Shown here one piece after another: positions 9,189 through 17,442 of a stretch of 64,000 nt of DNA. A program made the translations under genes and the position numbers. Every line of letters begins with the position of its first letter. The stretch's first letter is position 1. Source of the DNA: Ralstonia soli (GTDB lineage: Bacteria > Pseudomonadota > Gammaproteobacteria > Burkholderiales > Burkholderiaceae); contig NZ_JAMXHT010000004.1 in the NCBI RefSeq assembly GCF_023955655.1, forward strand, positions 496,001 through 560,000, read 5' to 3'. The notes beneath the pieces were generated by a model, which saw only the letters and a list, made by a program, of their open reading frames with translations, was not told where the DNA came from and searched no databases.

Positions 9189-10435
9189 CGGACACGCGCC
9201 CACAAGCCGGCATGCCGGCTTTTACCGCTGTGTTTGCACAGCCTGCCGGCTCCCCCATCCGCGAGCTGTTTCCTTACCTCAGCCAGCCGGGGATGATCTC
9301 TCTGGCCGGCGGCTACCCGTCGCCCAGCCTGTTCGATGCCGAAGGGCTCGCACAGGCCGCCGCTCAAGCGATGACCGGCGAAGCGCAGACACTGCAATAC
9401 GGCGCGACCGAAGGGCTTCCGACGCTGCGCAACGCCTTGGCGGCGCTGATGAGCGAGCGCGGCATCCAGGCCAGCGCCGAGCAGTTGATGGTCACCACGG
9501 GATCGCAGCAAGCGTTCGACCTGCTGGTGCGGGTGCTGATCGAACCAGGGGACACGGTACTTGTGGAAGTGCCCGCCTACCCCGCCACGCTACAAGCCTT
9601 GCGCTTGGCGCAGGCCAGCATCGTGCCCGTACCGATGGACGAGCACGGCCTGCAAACCGATGCGCTGGCGGAACTTCTGCGCCAGTTGCCTGCGGCGCAG
9701 CGGCCCAAGCTGCTGTACACCGTGCCGAATTTCTCCAACCCGCGAGGCACGCTGCTCGCCTCGGAACGACGCGAAGCCCTGGTGCAACTGGCCTGCGCCT
9801 ACGGATTCTGGGTGGTGGAAGACGACCCCTACGGCGAACTGCGCTTCGATGCCGATGACGGCAACACGCCACCCATGCCGTCAGCGCTACGCACAGTGGG
9901 CGACCGACTGGCTGCCGGTGGCGTGAACCCCGTGGTGTATCTCTCCAGCTTGTCCAAAACCGTCGCCCCTGCGCTGCGCGTGGGTTGGATGCTGGCCGAC
10001 AGCAGCCTGTTGCGCCGCTGCACCATCGCCAAGCAAACGGTGGACTTGTGCACGTCCCCGCTGGCGCAAATGGTGGCGGCCCGCTATCTGGAAAGCGGCC
10101 GCTATCCGGCCACGGTGCAGCGCGCCCGCATCGAATATCAGCAGCGCATGCAGGCCTTGGTGCAAGGCATTACCGCGCGGTTGGATGGCCTCGTGCAGTG
10201 CGCGGCGCCTGCAGGCGGCATGTTCGTCTGGGCGACGTTCGCGCAGTCCATCGACCCGCAAGCGCTCTTTGATGCTGCGGTGTCGCAGCAGGTGCTCTAT
10301 GTGCCTGGCAAGGCGTTCTACCCGGATCGCGCCCAACTCAACACCATGCGCCTGTCGTTCGCCGCGCCCGACGTGCCACAGATCGAGCAAGCCGTGCAGC
10401 GGCTGGCAACTGCCGTGGCGCTGGCCATGCGTTGA
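9185..10435 (+). CDS. PLP aminotransferase, probable 2-aminoadipate transaminase (LysN/AmaC-like)
   Basis: A 416-residue fold-type I aminotransferase of the MocR-catalytic/LysN subgroup without a DNA-binding domain. Features are MISLAGGYPSPSLFD near residue 38, the cofactor-contacting YTVPNFSNPRG, the Asp of VVEDDPYGELRF, the PLP lysine in SSLSKTVAPALRVGW and the C-terminal Arg of MRLSFA. The ATG overlaps the hglS stop (ATGA), so the two are translationally coupled. In Pseudomonas putida an enzyme of this class makes 2-oxoadipate from 2-aminoadipate. The neighbouring HglS uses that product, so the assignment rests on family plus context; kynurenine or branched-chain substrates cannot be excluded from sequence. 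Confidence 0.85.
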   Translation: MTDTRPQAGMPAFTAVFAQPAGSPIRELFPYLSQPGMISLAGGYPSPSLFDAEGLAQAAAQAMTGEAQTLQYGATEGLPTLRNALAALMSERGIQASAEQLMVTTGSQQAFDLLVRVLIEPGDTVLVEVPAYPATLQALRLAQASIVPVPMDEHGLQTDALAELLRQLPAAQRPKLLYTVPNFSNPRGTLLASERREALVQLACAYGFWVVEDDPYGELRFDADDGNTPPMPSALRTVGDRLAAGGVNPVVYLSSLSKTVAPALRVGWMLADSSLLRRCTIAKQTVDLCTSPLAQMVAARYLESGRYPATVQRARIEYQQRMQALVQGITARLDGLVQCAAPAGGMFVWATFAQSIDPQALFDAAVSQQVLYVPGKAFYPDRAQLNTMRLSFAAPDVPQIEQAVQRLATAVALAMR

Positions 10436-10495
10436 CGGCCCCCGCGTGCAGATCACTTCATCGTTATCGCTCACGTTTCTGCGTTGCCATTTGCC

Positions 10496-11914
10496 ATGAC
10501 ACCCGACCACCTGCTTTCCACCTTGCACAGCATCGTGGGCGCCGCCAACGTGCTGACCGGCGATGCATGCGCCGAATACGAATCCGATTGGCGCCGGCGC
10601 GCGCATGGCAAGGCACGGTGCGCAGTGCGGCCCGGCTGTACGGCAGAAGTGGCTGAGGTGGTGCGCGCATGCGCGCAGGCCGGTGTGCCCATCGTGCCGC
10701 AGGGTGGCAATACGGGCTTGGTGGAAGGCTCGGTGCCCGATACCAGCGGCGAGCAGATCATCCTGAGCCTGCGCCGTATGCAGGCCGTGCGCACCATCGA
10801 CCCGGCCAACATGACGATCACGGTGGAGGCAGGCTGCGTCCTTCAAACACTTCAGGAGGTGGCGCACGAGGCAGGGTTGCTATTTCCACTGAGCCTGGGT
10901 GCGGAAGGCAGTTGCACCATCGGCGGCAACCTGGCGACCAATGCGGGCGGCACGCAGGTGGTGCGCTACGGCAATGCGCGAGAGTTGTGCCTGGGGCTCG
11001 AAGTCGTGCTGGCCGACGGGCAAATCTGGGAGGGTCTGCAAGGCCTGCGCAAAGATAACACCGGCTATGACCTGCGCAATCTCTTCATCGGCAGCGAAGG
11101 CACGCTGGGCATCATCACGGCGGCCACGCTCCGGCTCTATCCGCAACCGGCCGCGCAATTGACGGCATGGGCCGCTGTGCCGTCGCTGCAAGCCGCCACG
11201 GCGCTGCTGGCGTTGTCGCACCGGCATCTGTCTGCCGCGCTCACGGGCTTCGAGGTCATGAGCCAAGAGGGGCTACGGCTGGTCGATCAGCACTACGCCC
11301 ATCTTCGCGTGCCGATGTGGCGCGAAACGCCATGGTGTGTCCTGCTGGAAGCGTCCGATAGCGAATCCGAGGCACACGCCAGAGCGCAGTTTGAACACCT
11401 GCTGGAAACGGCGATGGAAGATGGCATCGTCACCGACGCGATCATTGCTGAGAACATCCGCCAGGCGCATGACCTGTGGCACATCCGCGAGAGCATCACC
11501 CTGGCACAGGCAGCGGAAGGGCCCAACATCAAGCACGATGTGTCGGTGCCGATCTCGCGCATCCCCGAGTTTGTGACGCAGACCGACGCGCAGCTGCAAG
11601 CGCTTGCGCCGGGGCTGCGCCTGATCAATTTCGGGCACCTTGGCGATGGGAATCTGCATTACAACGTTCAGCCCCCGGCGGGCGCGGATGCGGCGGCGTT
11701 CATCGCCGCGCATGAGGCGGCCATTGGTGATGTGGTCTACCGGTCCGTCCATCGGTTTGGGGGTTCGATCTCTGCCGAACACGGCATCGGCACGCTCAAG
11801 CGCGACCAGCTTCCGCTGTACAAACCGCCCGTTGCCCTGCAACTGATGCACACGATCAAGCAGGCGCTGGATCCGCAATGCCTCCTGAACCCCGGGCGCG
11901 TGCTCGAACGCTAG
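10496..11914 (+). CDS. FAD-linked D-2-hydroxyglutarate dehydrogenase (VAO/PCMH family)
   Basis: A 472-residue flavoprotein of the D-lactate/D-2-hydroxyglutarate dehydrogenase family. The FAD-binding PCMH domain (about residues 35-215) shows VPIVPQGGNTGLVEGSVP and GGNLATNAGGTQVVRYG. The C-terminal oxidase domain has the metal-site segment NFGHLGDGNLHYN and SAEHGIGTLKRDQLPLYK. Members oxidise D-2-hydroxyglutarate to 2-oxoglutarate and pass electrons to an acceptor. Directly after HglS and the aminotransferase it would complete 2-aminoadipate to 2-oxoglutarate. The ATG at 10496 (MTPDHLLSTL) is preferred over a TTG at 10484. The stop is five bases from the convergent IclR gene. Confidence 0.88.
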   Translation: MTPDHLLSTLHSIVGAANVLTGDACAEYESDWRRRAHGKARCAVRPGCTAEVAEVVRACAQAGVPIVPQGGNTGLVEGSVPDTSGEQIILSLRRMQAVRTIDPANMTITVEAGCVLQTLQEVAHEAGLLFPLSLGAEGSCTIGGNLATNAGGTQVVRYGNARELCLGLEVVLADGQIWEGLQGLRKDNTGYDLRNLFIGSEGTLGIITAATLRLYPQPAAQLTAWAAVPSLQAATALLALSHRHLSAALTGFEVMSQEGLRLVDQHYAHLRVPMWRETPWCVLLEASDSESEAHARAQFEHLLETAMEDGIVTDAIIAENIRQAHDLWHIRESITLAQAAEGPNIKHDVSVPISRIPEFVTQTDAQLQALAPGLRLINFGHLGDGNLHYNVQPPAGADAAAFIAAHEAAIGDVVYRSVHRFGGSISAEHGIGTLKRDQLPLYKPPVALQLMHTIKQALDPQCLLNPGRVLER

Positions 11915-11919
11915 CCAAG

Positions 11920-12762
11920 TCAGATGGCGCGATATGTATCGCTCACTGCCATGGATTGCATCGGGCGGCGCAGCGTCGGATCAAACGGGTTGATCTGCGT
12001 GGTCAGCCGGTTGGCTTCGCGCAGCAGCATGTCGTACACGATGGGCAGACGGTCCGCGCTCAGGCGGTTGGCGAGCGTGCCCACCGACAGCGCCGCGACG
12101 ACGTTGCCATTGCGATCGAACACGGGCACCGCAATGCCGGCCATGCCTTCCAGCAGCCCGTCGGTCTTGGCGCTGTAGCCGCATTCGCGGGCCTTCCTGA
12201 CTTCGGAACGCAGGTAGACCTCGTCATACACGCTGTAGTGCCGGATGCGTGGCAGGTTGTAGCGCAGCACCTCTTCCTGCTCAGCTTCCGGCAGGTGCGC
12301 CAGGATGACCAACGCGCCCTGCCCGACGCCCAGTTCGATCCGGCCGCCCACATCGCCCGTGAAGGTGCGAATCGGGTACTGGCCTTCCACGCGGTCAAGG
12401 CACACGGCATCGAAGCCCGATCGGACCAGCAGCAGCACCGTGTCGCCCAGGCTGGCATTCAGGCGCAGCAAGGCCGGCCTGGCCACAGAACGCAGATCGT
12501 TCACCGCGCCCGCCTGGGCTGCCAGGCAGAACAGATCCAGGCTCAGCCGGTAGAGCTTGTTCTGCTGGTCCTGTTCCACCATGCCCTCCTGCGTCAGGCC
12601 CTGCAGCAGACGGTGCGTCGTGGCGGGGGTCATCCCCAGCGTCTTGGCCAGGTAGGTGACGCGCACACCTTGGTGCTGCTGCTCCGCCATGGTGCGCAGG
12701 ATCTGGAAGGTGCGGTGCATGGCGCTGCGCTGATGCGCGTCGTCGTCGGAATCAAGGGACAT
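11920..12762 (-). CDS. IclR-family transcriptional regulator
   Basis: A 280-residue regulator. The N-terminal winged HTH covers about residues 12-75 (TFQILRTMAEQQHQGVRVTY, then MTPATTHRLLQGLTQEGMVE). The IclR effector domain follows (about 85-270), with the signature VFDRNGNVVAALSVGTLANR. It is convergent with the D-2-hydroxyglutarate dehydrogenase gene and divergent from the ABC importer/dehydrogenase operon. A perfect palindrome lies in the 186-base divergent gap. It most likely controls the pipecolate uptake and oxidation operon; the effector is unknown, and pipecolate or a related intermediate is the obvious guess. Confidence 0.92.
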   Translation of the reverse strand: MSLDSDDDAHQRSAMHRTFQILRTMAEQQHQGVRVTYLAKTLGMTPATTHRLLQGLTQEGMVEQDQQNKLYRLSLDLFCLAAQAGAVNDLRSVARPALLRLNASLGDTVLLLVRSGFDAVCLDRVEGQYPIRTFTGDVGGRIELGVGQGALVILAHLPEAEQEEVLRYNLPRIRHYSVYDEVYLRSEVRKARECGYSAKTDGLLEGMAGIAVPVFDRNGNVVAALSVGTLANRLSADRLPIVYDMLLREANRLTTQINPFDPTLRRPMQSMAVSDTYRAI

Positions 12763-12796
12763 GAAGCGGAATGGAGGGAATTCGGTTGATCGATTG

Positions 12797-12815
12797 TATT
12801 CCGATAAACGGAATA
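12797..12815. promoter_or_regulatory. Palindromic operator candidate for the IclR regulator
   Basis: TATTCCG (12797-12803) and CGGAATA (12809-12815) form a perfect 7+7 inverted repeat around ATAAA. It starts 35 bases upstream of the iclR start and lies 133 bases before the ABC ATPase start. IclR proteins bind short palindromes of this size. A further half-like TATTCC occurs at about 12827. The core ATTCC...GGAAT also occurs in the hglS-lysR palindrome (7674-7692) but with spacing of 5 rather than 7. Confidence 0.55.
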
Positions 12816-12948
12816 AATACGAGAAATATTCCAGCTACAGCGTATACACCTAGGTTTAACCGATGTTTTGGCATGTGTATTGCAATAGGATATCCATATT
12901 CTTCAGATTGAGCCGTCTGGCGACACCCCAAGCCGCAAAGGATGATCG

Positions 12949-14013
12949 ATGAGTTTTCTGCGCCTGAACCATGTTTCCAAGCAGTACGGCGACCTCCGGG
13001 TAGTTCACGACTTCAACCTGGAGGTGCACAAGGGCGAATTCGTTTCGCTGCTGGGCCCGTCCGGCTGCGGCAAGACCACGACGTTGCAGATGATTGCGGG
13101 CTTCGCGGAAGTGTCCGAAGGCACAATCGAACTGGACGGCAAGGACATCACCCGTGCCAAAGCCAACGCGCGCGGGCTGGGGATCGTGTTCCAGACCTAT
13201 GCACTGTTCCCGCACATGACGGTGCGCGAAAACGTGGAATTCGGCCTGGAGATGCGCAAGTGCCCGCCAACCGAACGCCGCGAGCGCGCCATGCAAGCGT
13301 TGGCACTCGTGCACTTGGACAAGCACGTTGACCGCTACCCGCGTGAACTGTCGGGCGGACAGCGCCAGCGCGTCGCCCTGGCGCGCGCGCTCGTCATCAG
13401 GCCCCCGGTGCTGTTGCTGGACGAGCCACTCTCCAACCTCGACGCCAAGCTGCGCGAAGAGATGCAGTTCGAGCTGCGCGAAATCCAGCGCAAGGTGGGC
13501 ACCACCACCATCATGGTCACGCACGATCAGGCCGAGGCCATGTCGATCAGCGATCGCGTGGTGGTCATGGAAGCCGGGCGCATCACGCAGGTGGATACGC
13601 CGCTGGCGGTGTACGAACACCCGCGCAACGCGTTCATCTCCACCTTTGTCGGCAAGGCCAATCTGTTGCAGGCCTCGGTGGTGCCCGGCAGCGATGGTGA
13701 GGTTCGCGCATCGGTGGGGTCCGTCCAGGTGGCGCTGCCATCGGGCATGCGGGTCGGCAGCAGCGTCGTACTCGCGCTGCGCCCCGAGAAGATGACATGC
13801 ACATCCGACGGCACCGGCCGATGCGAGGGCCGCGTGACCGAGCGCTTCTTCCTCGGCAATCAGTGGATGTACACAGTCGACACGCCGCTGGGCGCGATGC
13901 TGGTGTCCGCCGTCAACGATGGCGACGCGCCGTGCGAGGTCGGCCAGACCGTGGGCGTGGATTGGCAGGACCGCTATGTGCGCGTGATTGGTGCCGAGGG
14001 GGCGGCGGTATGA
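12949..14013 (+). CDS. ABC transporter ATP-binding protein (PotA-like)
   Basis: A 354-residue ATPase of the spermidine/putrescine-iron (POPT) importer group. The ATPase domain (about residues 4-240) shows Walker A GPSGCGKTTT, signature [17 protein letters not shown], Walker B LLLDEPLSNLDAKLRE and the H-loop VTHDQAEAM. A C-terminal TOBE domain follows (about 275-350). An AAGGA sits ahead of the ATG. The stop overlaps the next start (ATGA). It energises the two permeases downstream and pairs with the binding protein encoded at 18595. The gene order, enclosing a pipecolate-type oxidation system, suggests import of a cyclic or basic amino acid rather than a polyamine. Confidence 0.92.
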   Translation: MSFLRLNHVSKQYGDLRVVHDFNLEVHKGEFVSLLGPSGCGKTTTLQMIAGFAEVSEGTIELDGKDITRAKANARGLGIVFQTYALFPHMTVRENVEFGLEMRKCPPTERRERAMQALALVHLDKHVDRYPRELSGGQRQRVALARALVIRPPVLLLDEPLSNLDAKLREEMQFELREIQRKVGTTTIMVTHDQAEAMSISDRVVVMEAGRITQVDTPLAVYEHPRNAFISTFVGKANLLQASVVPGSDGEVRASVGSVQVALPSGMRVGSSVVLALRPEKMTCTSDGTGRCEGRVTERFFLGNQWMYTVDTPLGAMLVSAVNDGDAPCEVGQTVGVDWQDRYVRVIGAEGAAV

Positions 14014-14867
14014 GCTCGCGATCCACTTGGGTGCCATGGAGCATGGCCGGCCCCGCGCTGACGCTGTTTTCCGTGATGCTGCTCGTGCCGCTGGCATTGA
14101 GCGTGGTGCTGTCCTTCAACGTGTTCGATGCCGACAAGGGGACGATCGCAGGCAGCTTCACGGTCGCGCACTACCTGCACGTGGTGCAAGACCCGTATTA
14201 CTACGAAATCTTCTGGCGCACGCTACGCGTTTCGGCGCTGGTGACCTTGGTGTGCATCCTGATCGGCGCGCCCGAGGCCTACATCCTGAGCCGGATGCGC
14301 AAACCCTGGCGCTCGATTTTTCTGCTCGTCATTCTGGCGCCGCTGTTGATCTCGGTGGTGGTGCGCGCGTTCGGCTGGAGCATGCTGCTGGGGCCCGAAG
14401 GCTTGATCAACGCCCTGTTCAAGGCCATCGGCATCGGCCCGGTCAAGCTGCTGTACAACGAGACGGCCGTGGTGATTGCGCTGGTGCACGTGATGCTGCC
14501 CTTCATGGTGATCCCGGTGTGGACCTCGCTGCAGAAACTCGACCCGTGGGTGGAAAACGCCGCGCTCTCGCTGTCCGCATCGCACTTCACGACCCTGCGC
14601 CGCGTGGTGCTGCCGCAGGTCATGCCCGGCATTCTCTCTGGCAGCCTGATCGTGTTCGGTCTGTCGGCCAGCTCGTTCGCCATTCCGGGCCTGCTGGGCG
14701 GGCGCCGCGTGAAGATGGTCGCCACGCTCATCTACGACGAATACCTGAACGAACTCAACTGGCCGCTCGGTGCAGCCATTGCGCTGATTCTGCTGGCGGC
14801 CAACCTGGTCATCATGCTGGGCTGGAACCGCATGATCGAAGGCCGCTACAAAAAGACGTTGGGCTAA
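14010..14867 (+). CDS. ABC transporter permease (PotB-like)
   Basis: A 285-residue inner-membrane permease with six predicted helices and the BPD_transp_1 EAA loop (ENAALSLSASHFTTLRRVVLP), which couples to the ATPase. The real start is the ATG at 14010, overlapping the stop of the upstream ATPase gene. A longer open frame from 13797 runs through the ATPase gene and is not used. It forms the importer channel with the next gene. Substrate is inferred from the neighbouring oxidation genes only. Confidence 0.9.
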   Translation: MSSRSTWVPWSMAGPALTLFSVMLLVPLALSVVLSFNVFDADKGTIAGSFTVAHYLHVVQDPYYYEIFWRTLRVSALVTLVCILIGAPEAYILSRMRKPWRSIFLLVILAPLLISVVVRAFGWSMLLGPEGLINALFKAIGIGPVKLLYNETAVVIALVHVMLPFMVIPVWTSLQKLDPWVENAALSLSASHFTTLRRVVLPQVMPGILSGSLIVFGLSASSFAIPGLLGGRRVKMVATLIYDEYLNELNWPLGAAIALILLAANLVIMLGWNRMIEGRYKKTLG

Positions 14868-14877
14868 AGGAGCGCAC

Positions 14878-15672
14878 ATGCAAAAGAACGGACCGCTCGC
14901 GCTCATCTTCAACGGGCTCGTCATCACCTTCATGCTGGCGCCGCTGGTGATCGTGTGCATCGTCGCCTTCACGCCAGAAGAAACGCTCACGCTGCCGACC
15001 AGTCACTTCTCGCTGCGCTGGTTCGATCAGGTGCTGCATCACCCGGATTTTGTGCAGTCGTTCTGGAACAGCCTGTGGCTCGGTTTGGCGGCCGCCACGC
15101 TGTCGACGGCACTGGCGGTGCCGGCGGCCATGGCCATCGTGCGTTACCGTGCGCCGGGGTTGCAGTATCTGCAGGGCGTGTTTCTGTCGCCGCTGATCAT
15201 TCCCCACCTTGTGCTGGGCGTGGCGCTGCTGCGCTTGTTCTCGCTGGTGGGCGGGCAAGGCAGCTTCGGCTGGCTCATCTTCGCGCACGCGCTCATCGTC
15301 ACGCCGTACACCATGCGGCTGGTGATGGCTGCGCTCGTGGGGTTCGACCACACCGTCGAGCATGCTGCTTATTCGTTGGGCGCGAGCAGCTTCACGGTGT
15401 TCCGCCGCATGACGCTGCCGATGATCCTGCCGGGCATCACGGGAGGTTGGCTGCTGGCCTTCATCAACAGCTTTGATGAACTGACCATGTCCATCTTCGT
15501 GGTGTCGCCCGCCACCGTCACGCTGCCGGTGCGCATGTACATGTATGCCACGGAATCGCTCGACCCGATGATGGCCGCCGTCTCGGCGCTGATCGTCTTC
15601 CTCACGCTCGCGCTGATGCTGCTGCTGGACAAGGTCTACGGCCTGGACCGCATTCTGATCGGCAAGCATTGA
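14878..15672 (+). CDS. ABC transporter permease (PotC-like)
   Basis: A 264-residue permease with six predicted helices and the EAA-loop sequence HAAYSLGASSFTVFRRMTLP. It begins 10 bases after the PotB-like gene with AAAGGAG before its ATG. PotC-type permeases pair with PotB-type ones in POPT importers. The gene for the first subunit of a dehydrogenase starts 13 bases later, so uptake and first oxidation step share an operon. Confidence 0.92.
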   Translation: MQKNGPLALIFNGLVITFMLAPLVIVCIVAFTPEETLTLPTSHFSLRWFDQVLHHPDFVQSFWNSLWLGLAAATLSTALAVPAAMAIVRYRAPGLQYLQGVFLSPLIIPHLVLGVALLRLFSLVGGQGSFGWLIFAHALIVTPYTMRLVMAALVGFDHTVEHAAYSLGASSFTVFRRMTLPMILPGITGGWLLAFINSFDELTMSIFVVSPATVTLPVRMYMYATESLDPMMAAVSALIVFLTLALMLLLDKVYGLDRILIGKH

Positions 15673-15685
15673 AACAGAGACCACG

Positions 15686-16012
15686 ATGATTGCTCCTGCA
15701 AATCCTGCTGCACACGCGCAGCTCCAGCGCCTCAAAGAGTGCAATCGCCCCGCGGTGACCTTTGTCCTCGATGGCCGGCCCGCCCAGGCCTTTGCCGGCG
15801 ACACCGTGCTGACGGCGGTGCTCACGCAAATGCGCCAACTGCGCATCAACGAATTCAGCCAGCAGCCGCGCGCCGGCTTCTGCCTGATGGGCGCCTGCCA
15901 GGACTGCTGGGTGCGCCTGGCGGATGGCCAATCGCTACGCGCCTGCCAGACCATGATCGAGCCCGGCATGCATATTTGCACGCAGCCAGCCGGCACCGAG
16001 GGAGCCGCGTGA
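15686..16012 (+). CDS. [2Fe-2S] small subunit of heterotrimeric amine/opine-type dehydrogenase (HcnA-like)
   Basis: A 108-residue ferredoxin-like subunit. Four cysteines in GFCLMGACQDCW and LRACQTM give the plant-type [2Fe-2S] pattern of HcnA, OoxA-associated and hydroxyproline dehydrogenase small subunits. Such a protein carries electrons within a membrane-linked complex made with the next two gene products. The following ATG overlaps the TGA by one base, indicating coupled translation. Specificity is set by the large flavin subunit; context (AmaB-type dehydrogenase at the operon end) points to pipecolate. Confidence 0.85.
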   Translation: MIAPANPAAHAQLQRLKECNRPAVTFVLDGRPAQAFAGDTVLTAVLTQMRQLRINEFSQQPRAGFCLMGACQDCWVRLADGQSLRACQTMIEPGMHICTQPAGTEGAA

Positions 16013-17442
16013 TGGTGCAAGCGGCTCCCACATTGCAGCGACAGGCGCAGCAGGACCTGCCGCCTGTCGTCATCGGCGCGGGGCCCGCAGGCGTGCGCGC
16101 CGCCGAGACCTTGCTGGCACATGGCCTGACGCCCATCGTGCTGGACGAAGCCCCGCGCGCCGGCGGCCAGATCTACCGTCGCCAACCCGACGGCTTTGAA
16201 CGCAACGCCACGGAGCTGTACGGCACCGAAGCCGAGCGTGCACAAGCCGTACATGACACCTTCGACCGAATCCGGCCGCAAATCGATTACCGCCCGCAGA
16301 CCCTGGTGTGGAACGCGCAGCCCGATCTGCTCGACTTGCTGCATGCGCCCACGCGCGCGATCAGCAGCCTGCCCTGGCGCGACGTGATCGTCGCCACCGG
16401 CGCGACCGACCGCGTGCTGCCCATTCCGGGTTGGACGCTGCCCGGGGTCTACACGCTGGGCGGCGCGCAGGTTGCGCTCAAATATCAGGGCTGTGCGATT
16501 GGCGATGCCGTGGTGTTTGCCGGCACCGGCCCCCTGCTCTATCTCGTGGCCTGCCAGTACGCCAAGGCGGGAGCGAAGGTGGTGGCGGTACTCGACACGG
16601 CTCCGGCCAGCGCACGCTACAAGGCCGCACCGGCCATGCTGGGCCAGCCTACCGTCATGGCCAAAGGCATGGCGCTGGTCGCCTGGCTCAAGCTGCACGG
16701 CGTGCCCGTGCACCACGGCGTGCGACTATTGCGTGCTGAAGGCGATACAGCGGTGGAGCACCTCGTATGGCAGGACAGCGCGGGGCGCGAACAGCGCACC
16801 GCCTGCTCCGCCGTCGGCATGGGTTACGCGTTGCGGCCCGAGACGCAACTCGCCGATCTGCTGGGTTGCGCGTTCGAGTTCTCCGCGCTGCACCGCTGCC
16901 ATGTGCCACGCATCGATGCCATGCGGCGCAGCTCCGTTACGGGCGTGTACCTGGCGGGGGATGGCGCGGGCATCATGGGCGCCGATGCGGCCGAGTGCTC
17001 GGGGGAACTGGCAGCGCTGGCGCTGCTGCAGGATCGTCAAATCCCCATCGATGCCAATCGCCTGCCGCGGTTGCATCAGCGCCTGCAGAAAATCGAGCGA
17101 TTCCGCCATGCGCTGGAAACCGCGTTCCCCTTCCCCGACGACTGGGCCGCGCACGCGAGCGACGATCTGGTGGTATGCCGTTGCGAAAACGTCACCGTGG
17201 GCACGCTGCGCCAGACGGCCATCGAGTGCGATGCACACGAACTGAACCGTCTCAAGGCGCTGTGCCGGGTCGGCATGGGCCGTTGCCAGGGTCGGATGTG
17301 CGGCGCGGCGGCGGCAGAGCTCCTTGCGCACGTGCACGCCGTTCCGCTGGCGCAGGTGGGCTGCCTGCGCGCGCAGGCGCCGATCAAGCCGCTGCCGCTG
17401 GATGTCACCGAGGCGGTCGAACCGGAGGACCATCATGCGTGA
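16012..17442 (+). CDS. FAD/NAD(P)-type subunit of heterotrimeric dehydrogenase (HcnB/OoxA-like)
   Basis: A 476-residue flavoprotein. A Rossmann fold opens at about residue 19 (VVIGAGPAGVRAAETLL), with a second dinucleotide region and a C-terminal BFD-like [2Fe-2S] domain with cysteines in VVCRCENVTVGTLR and GRCQGRMCG. This is the layout of HcnB, octopine/nopaline oxidase subunit A and the alpha subunit of D-hydroxyproline dehydrogenase. The ATG at 16012 overlaps the previous stop. The protein probably passes electrons from the substrate-oxidising subunit to the respiratory chain. Overlap with the following gene (stop 17442, next start 17435) supports a fixed complex. Confidence 0.87.
   Translation: MVQAAPTLQRQAQQDLPPVVIGAGPAGVRAAETLLAHGLTPIVLDEAPRAGGQIYRRQPDGFERNATELYGTEAERAQAVHDTFDRIRPQIDYRPQTLVWNAQPDLLDLLHAPTRAISSLPWRDVIVATGATDRVLPIPGWTLPGVYTLGGAQVALKYQGCAIGDAVVFAGTGPLLYLVACQYAKAGAKVVAVLDTAPASARYKAAPAMLGQPTVMAKGMALVAWLKLHGVPVHHGVRLLRAEGDTAVEHLVWQDSAGREQRTACSAVGMGYALRPETQLADLLGCAFEFSALHRCHVPRIDAMRRSSVTGVYLAGDGAGIMGADAAECSGELAALALLQDRQIPIDANRLPRLHQRLQKIERFRHALETAFPFPDDWAAHASDDLVVCRCENVTVGTLRQTAIECDAHELNRLKALCRVGMGRCQGRMCGAAAAELLAHVHAVPLAQVGCLRAQAPIKPLPLDVTEAVEPEDHHA

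Noticed and set aside
14812-16716. Long minus-strand open frame opposite permease and dehydrogenase genes
   Set aside because: Low-complexity H/Q/R-rich composition and full overlap with real genes of fitting operon order.
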